A stretch of DNA of 53,333 nt from Oligoflexia bacterium (GTDB lineage: Bacteria > Bdellovibrionota > UBA1018), in contig CAIRTR010000115.1 of NCBI GenBank assembly GCA_903881565.1, forward strand, positions 1 through 53,333. Direction: 5' to 3'. The notes beneath the pieces were generated by a model, which had not been told where the DNA came from, searched no databases, and saw nothing but the letters and a program-made list of their open reading frames with translations. This document shows, one piece after another, positions 50,961-53,333 of the stretch. Numbering within the stretch: the first letter of the stretch is position 1; each line of letters starts with the position of its first letter. Position numbers and translations under genes: made by a program.

Positions 50961-51860
50961 ATGGGCAAAACAACGGGCAATTCAAAAAGAAGTCTGCGAT
51001 TTTTTTTAACATTGTTAGCCGGGCTTGCCTGCTTACCGTTTGCGAGTAATGCGGCCAACGCTTCGAGCGCCTTTCGCGCTGTCACTTACAACATCTGGGG
51101 ATTGACGGTACCGTTTCTCACTCAGCCCTCACGCATCACTGACATCGCGCGCCTCCTCCCATCACTCAACGCAGACGTCGTGGCGCTCGAAGAGACATTT
51201 ACAAAGAAGGCTAAAATCCTGACGCAAATTCACGAATATCCTTACCAGGCCTGGGGCCCCTCAAAGTCAGGTCTTATCCAAAACTCCGGCTTACTTCTTT
51301 TGTCAAAATGGCCCATCGTCGAAACCGCCACGCGCCGCTACAGCCGCTGCGCGGGAAACGATTGTCTTTCCCACAAGGGAATTCTTTATGCACGAATTCG
51401 CGTGGACGGAATTGGGGACATCAACATTTTTTCGACCCATCAAAACTCAGCGGGATGCGATACACTTCGCGAACTTCAAGTAGCCGAATTAGCGCAGTTT
51501 GTGCGCGAGCATCAAGGATCTTTTCCCTCTCTCATCTTAGGGGACTTTAATGTCGCGCCAACATCCAGGCCCTATGAAGACATGAAGACTCTGCTTCAAG
51601 TTCGTGACACCCACGAAGAATTTGTGGGGGCCAATCCCGGGCTCTCTGAAACGGCGAGAAACGGTTTTAGTTTTGATCGGCTTCGAAACACGCACGTTTC
51701 CAAAAAAGAACCTCCAAGACGCATCGATTATATTTGGGCAGCCGACTCATCAACTCAACACATCGATGTAACCAAATCGGAGCTCGTTTTTGATGCCCCC
51801 GTTTATGGGAGATTCTTGTCGGATCATTTTGGCGTTCAAGCGGATTTAGAATTCGAATAG
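50961..51860 (+). CDS. Secreted endonuclease/exonuclease/phosphatase-family hydrolase
   Basis: A 299-residue EEP-fold enzyme with a signal peptide (FFLTLLAGLACLPFASNAANA). It has FRAVTYNIWGL, ALEETF (metal Glu), INIFSTHQNSAGCD, LILGDFNVAPTSRPY and the C-terminal RIDYIWAAD and LSDHFGVQAD catalytic motifs. The mix of YNIWGL with THQNS and GDFNV fits sphingomyelinase-like members or extracellular nucleases; these cannot be separated by eye. The ATG is preceded by a GAGAAAGG Shine-Dalgarno region. Confidence 0.82.
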   Translation: MGKTTGNSKRSLRFFLTLLAGLACLPFASNAANASSAFRAVTYNIWGLTVPFLTQPSRITDIARLLPSLNADVVALEETFTKKAKILTQIHEYPYQAWGPSKSGLIQNSGLLLLSKWPIVETATRRYSRCAGNDCLSHKGILYARIRVDGIGDINIFSTHQNSAGCDTLRELQVAELAQFVREHQGSFPSLILGDFNVAPTSRPYEDMKTLLQVRDTHEEFVGANPGLSETARNGFSFDRLRNTHVSKKEPPRRIDYIWAADSSTQHIDVTKSELVFDAPVYGRFLSDHFGVQADLEFE

Positions 51861-51971
51861 AGCGTGATCTCCCCGTTATATCGTCACCTGCCGTGAATCA
51901 ATACGCGTTCAGCGGCACCCAAATGTTTGATATTTTGAGGCAATTCGGCATTTTATGAGGAGAAATTTATG

Positions 51972-52002
51972 TGTAGACATTGTGTTTACAGTGTGATATA
52001 CT
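51972..52002 (+). promoter_or_regulatory. Leaderless promoter and operator of tacAT
   Basis: TAGACA (51974-51979), 17-nt spacer and TATACT (51997-52002) are followed by 6 nt before ATG 52009, and no Shine-Dalgarno sequence is present in that interval. TGTAGACA (51972-51979) and TGTTTACA (51983-51990) are inverted arms with one mismatch that overlap the -35, so a ribbon-helix-helix antitoxin could repress here. Confidence 0.6.
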
Positions 52003-52008
52003 TAGCTC

Positions 52009-52299
52009 ATGACCACTGCACGAAAGAAAATAGATATTTTGAATATGAGAGTCGCGCCGACTCAGAAGAAGTTGTTAGAAAAAGCGGCTGAAGTTTCGGG
52101 GCAATCAATTTCTGCCTTTGTATTGGATCATGCCCTTCAAGCGGCTCACAGAGAGTTAGATGAGGTGCGGAACTATTCGTTGAGTGTGAGAGATGCTCAG
52201 GTGTTTATGGCGGCACTTGAGAATCCTCCGAGTGCCCCTGCAGAGCTTAAGACGGCTTTTTTGAATTATGATGAAAAGTACTCTAAGGCAAAACCGTAG
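52009..52299 (+). CDS. tacA: DUF1778 (TacA-type) ribbon-helix-helix antitoxin
   Basis: A 96-residue antitoxin: KKIDILNMRVAPTQKKLLEKAAEVSGQSISAFVLDHALQAA is the RHH DNA-binding domain (about 7-50). The C-terminal half contains DAQVFMAALENPPSAP, the toxin-wrapping segment of the DUF1778 family, and NYDEKYS near the end. It represses its own promoter together with the acetyltransferase toxin. The toxin gene follows after 9 nt. Confidence 0.92.
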   Translation: MTTARKKIDILNMRVAPTQKKLLEKAAEVSGQSISAFVLDHALQAAHRELDEVRNYSLSVRDAQVFMAALENPPSAPAELKTAFLNYDEKYSKAKP

Positions 52300-52308
52300 C
52301 CCAAGAAG

Positions 52309-52815
52309 ATGAACTATTTCGAATTTAAGCTTCTTGATAAGTCTTTTGATCGCTCAAAGTTCGACTGCAGCGTTTCTGCATTGAATGCCTTTCTGGCAAT
52401 CCAAGCCCGGCAAGCTCAAGCAAAGGGATTTAATAAAACATATGTCGCCATTTTGGCAGGCGACCCGCAAAAAATAGTCCAAGGATATTACGCGATCAGC
52501 ATGGGGCAAATTGACTTATCGGTGTTACCCGGAGAGCAAAGAAAGTCGCTGCCGAAACATCCGGTGCCTGTCGGAAGAATTGGCCGTCTTGCTGTAGGCC
52601 GCTCGATGCAGGGACACGGTTTGGGTCGTGAACTTCTGGTAAATGCCCTTAAACGCATCCGTGATGCAAGCCGTGTTATAGGAGCATATGCCGTCGTCGT
52701 TGATGCTAAAAACGCCTCCGCCAAGGCATTCTATGAAAGATACGGTTTTGCCCCTCTTGTTGACGATCCTATGTCTTTGTTTCTCCCTGTTGCGAGTATT
52801 CCGAAGGACTACTGA
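52309..52815 (+). CDS. tacT: GNAT acetyltransferase toxin, TacT/AtaT type
   Basis: A 168-residue GNAT toxin that in characterised relatives acetylates aminoacyl-tRNA and stops translation. Motifs are DCSVSALNAFLAIQARQAQA (N-terminal family signature), VGRIGRLAVGRSMQGHGLGRELLVNAL for the acetyl-CoA loop, VDAKNASAKAFYERYGFAPL, and the catalytic Tyr in FYERYGF. Spacing to tacA is 9 nt. Its stop codon is 7 nt from the presumed 3' end of a group II intron lying in the other orientation. Confidence 0.92.
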   Translation: MNYFEFKLLDKSFDRSKFDCSVSALNAFLAIQARQAQAKGFNKTYVAILAGDPQKIVQGYYAISMGQIDLSVLPGEQRKSLPKHPVPVGRIGRLAVGRSMQGHGLGRELLVNALKRIRDASRVIGAYAVVVDAKNASAKAFYERYGFAPLVDDPMSLFLPVASIPKDY

Positions 52816-52829
52816 TAGACGATCGGGTA

Positions 52830-52855
52830 GGCCGACCCAGTTGCCCAGATCGACC
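52830..52855 (-). ncRNA. Group II intron domain VI hairpin
   Basis: On the minus strand GGTCGATCTGG, loop GCAA, CTGGGTCGGCC pairs over 11 bp with several G-U wobbles. It has the right size and position 8 nt after domain V. The branch-point A is not certain. Confidence 0.65.
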
Positions 52856-52863
52856 CCGCCACG

Positions 52864-52896
52864 GAACCGTACGTGCAGATTTCCCGCATACGGCTC
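52864..52896 (-). ncRNA. Group II intron domain V
   Basis: The minus strand reads GAGCCGTATGCGGG, then AAATCTGCACGTACGGTTC, a 33-nt match to the classic domain V (GAGCCGTATG stem, catalytic AGC-type triad region, bulge, CGTACGGTTC return). It is the catalytic core of the ribozyme and is the most diagnostic piece of the intron in this window. Confidence 0.85.
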
Positions 52897-52913
52897 TTCA
52901 GAATGGAATCCTA

Positions 52914-53333
52914 TTACAGCCTGACGAAGGCATTGAGATGAAGGTAGTCGATGTTGATTTTGGGCATCGCTAGAGGATTCTTTTGCAAGATCTCATCGAG
53001 TTTTTCCCAAGTGACCCGACCCTTCTGACTTCGATGAGAGAGACTGTTCTTCCAATCTCTCTTCACTTGCTGCCAAAAGCTTTGGATCTTCTTCCCATTG
53101 CCCGCAATCCCATAGTAGTTAAAGTGCCCTCGCAGTATCGCGTTGATCACCTTAACTTGATCTTCGATGGGCCGATGTTGTATCAGTCGAATTTTCTGCT
53201 TAATCGAGGCTTTCGCTCGACCATAGCGTTTTGAATCCGTTTGAAACACCGTTTTCCTTGCCGTTCCGCTCCTGTTCTTCGTCCGATAAATCGTGAAGCC
53301 CAGGAATGTCATCCGTCTCCGCTCATGAGTTTC
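52914..53333 (-). CDS. Group II intron reverse transcriptase/maturase, C-terminal part
   Basis: An open frame from the window edge to the stop at 52914, reading ETHERRRMTFLGFTIYR at the edge. MTFLGF is the thumb-region signature; RGHFNYYGIAGN and WKNSLSHRSQKGRVTWEKL are the maturase X-domain motifs of bacterial intron-encoded proteins. The sequence ends NAFVRL without an HNH endonuclease domain, so this is an endonuclease-minus type. The palm domain with the YADD box is outside the window. Confidence 0.87.
   Translation of the reverse strand, partial: ETHERRRMTFLGFTIYRTKNRSGTARKTVFQTDSKRYGRAKASIKQKIRLIQHRPIEDQVKVINAILRGHFNYYGIAGNGKKIQSFWQQVKRDWKNSLSHRSQKGRVTWEKLDEILQKNPLAMPKINIDYLHLNAFVRL

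Larger units (their letters stand above)
52822..53333 (-). mobile_element. Group II intron, 3' part (partial, runs off the window)
   Basis: The minus strand carries a maturase/reverse transcriptase C-terminus, then domain V and domain VI in the expected order, ending near ...CTACCCGAT around 52822. The 5' end of the intron lies beyond 53333. The element sits directly behind the tacT stop in opposite orientation. The exact 3' splice site is estimated from a final AT and is not certain. Confidence 0.8.

Noticed and set aside
1-53333. tRNA, rRNA or replication origin
   Set aside because: No stretch with tRNA-like cloverleaf ends, rRNA signatures or DnaA-box clusters was recognised by eye; short RNA genes could still be missed.

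Overview
The window is a 53 kb piece of a Gram-negative bacterial chromosome. LPS heptose genes, outer-membrane barrel and lipoprotein genes, System II cytochrome c maturation (ResB/CcsA), DUF366, a FHA-GGDEF protein and very many c-type cytochromes suggest a deltaproteobacterial or Bdellovibrionota-like, metal- or mineral-respiring organism. That assignment is inference; no rRNA or tRNA gene is present to anchor it.

Layout. 1-8.2 kb (+): a tight housekeeping run with two acyl-CoA dehydrogenases (the first cut by the window edge), a FHA-GGDEF diguanylate cyclase, mutL, miaA, an alpha/beta hydrolase, a PEP synthase regulatory protein, ilvE and a DUF503 protein. 8.2-12.8 kb (-): an AAA/DUF4143 ATPase, then ccsA and resB. 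12.8-18.6 kb: an accessory patch with hipBA, a decayed DUF4143 ATPase, an orphan antitoxin-like ORF, a second ATPase remnant, a putative AbrB-type toxin-antitoxin pair flanked by a 31-bp direct repeat, and an intact DUF4143 ATPase. 18.6-21.9 kb (-): an MtrA/MtrB-type decaheme cytochrome plus outer-membrane porin. 22.2-23.5 kb: decayed accessory genes, namely a toxin-like gene with an in-frame TAG, a possible antitoxin, and a truncated Fic gene behind a palindromic operator. 23.6-29.1 kb (-): a CheY/CheX/CheA-like phosphorelay with no CheW or receptor. 29.2-39.7 kb: an electron-transfer island with an atypical nonaheme cytochrome, a 17-heme NapC/ImcH-like membrane cytochrome, another DUF4143 ATPase, a small diheme cytochrome, and two consecutive cytochrome/4Fe-4S/NrfD modules. 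39.7-44.9 kb (-): a likely seven-gene run of lytic transglycosylase, queD, queC, DUF366, cmk, a heptosyltransferase and rfaE1. 45.1-51.9 kb: a lipoprotein, rimI, a TGS-less thrS, an HD hydrolase, a coiled-coil protein and an EEP-family secreted hydrolase. 52.0-53.3 kb: a TacA/TacT toxin-antitoxin pair followed by the 3' end of a group II intron in opposite orientation.

How it fits together. I count 48 CXXCH heme sites in six cytochromes (10+7+17+2+4+8), plus one CX4CH and one CX3CH site. With the System II maturation genes, the window may encode most of a route between the quinone pool (NapC-like cytochrome and two NrfD modules), the periplasm (small and multiheme cytochromes) and the cell exterior (MtrAB conduit). 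No MtrC-like surface cytochrome and no molybdopterin reductase is visible, so direction (reduction of, or oxidation of, extracellular metal) cannot be settled here.

A second theme is the AAA/DUF4143 ATPases: three intact genes and two remnants. Those with readable promoters have a -35/-10 pair whose -10 sits only 5-11 nt from the ATG, no Shine-Dalgarno sequence, and a private inverted repeat over or near the promoter. This is the arrangement expected of leaderless, autoregulated accessory genes. Start sites were chosen by eye from overlap, spacing and RBS; promoters and operators are sequence inferences.
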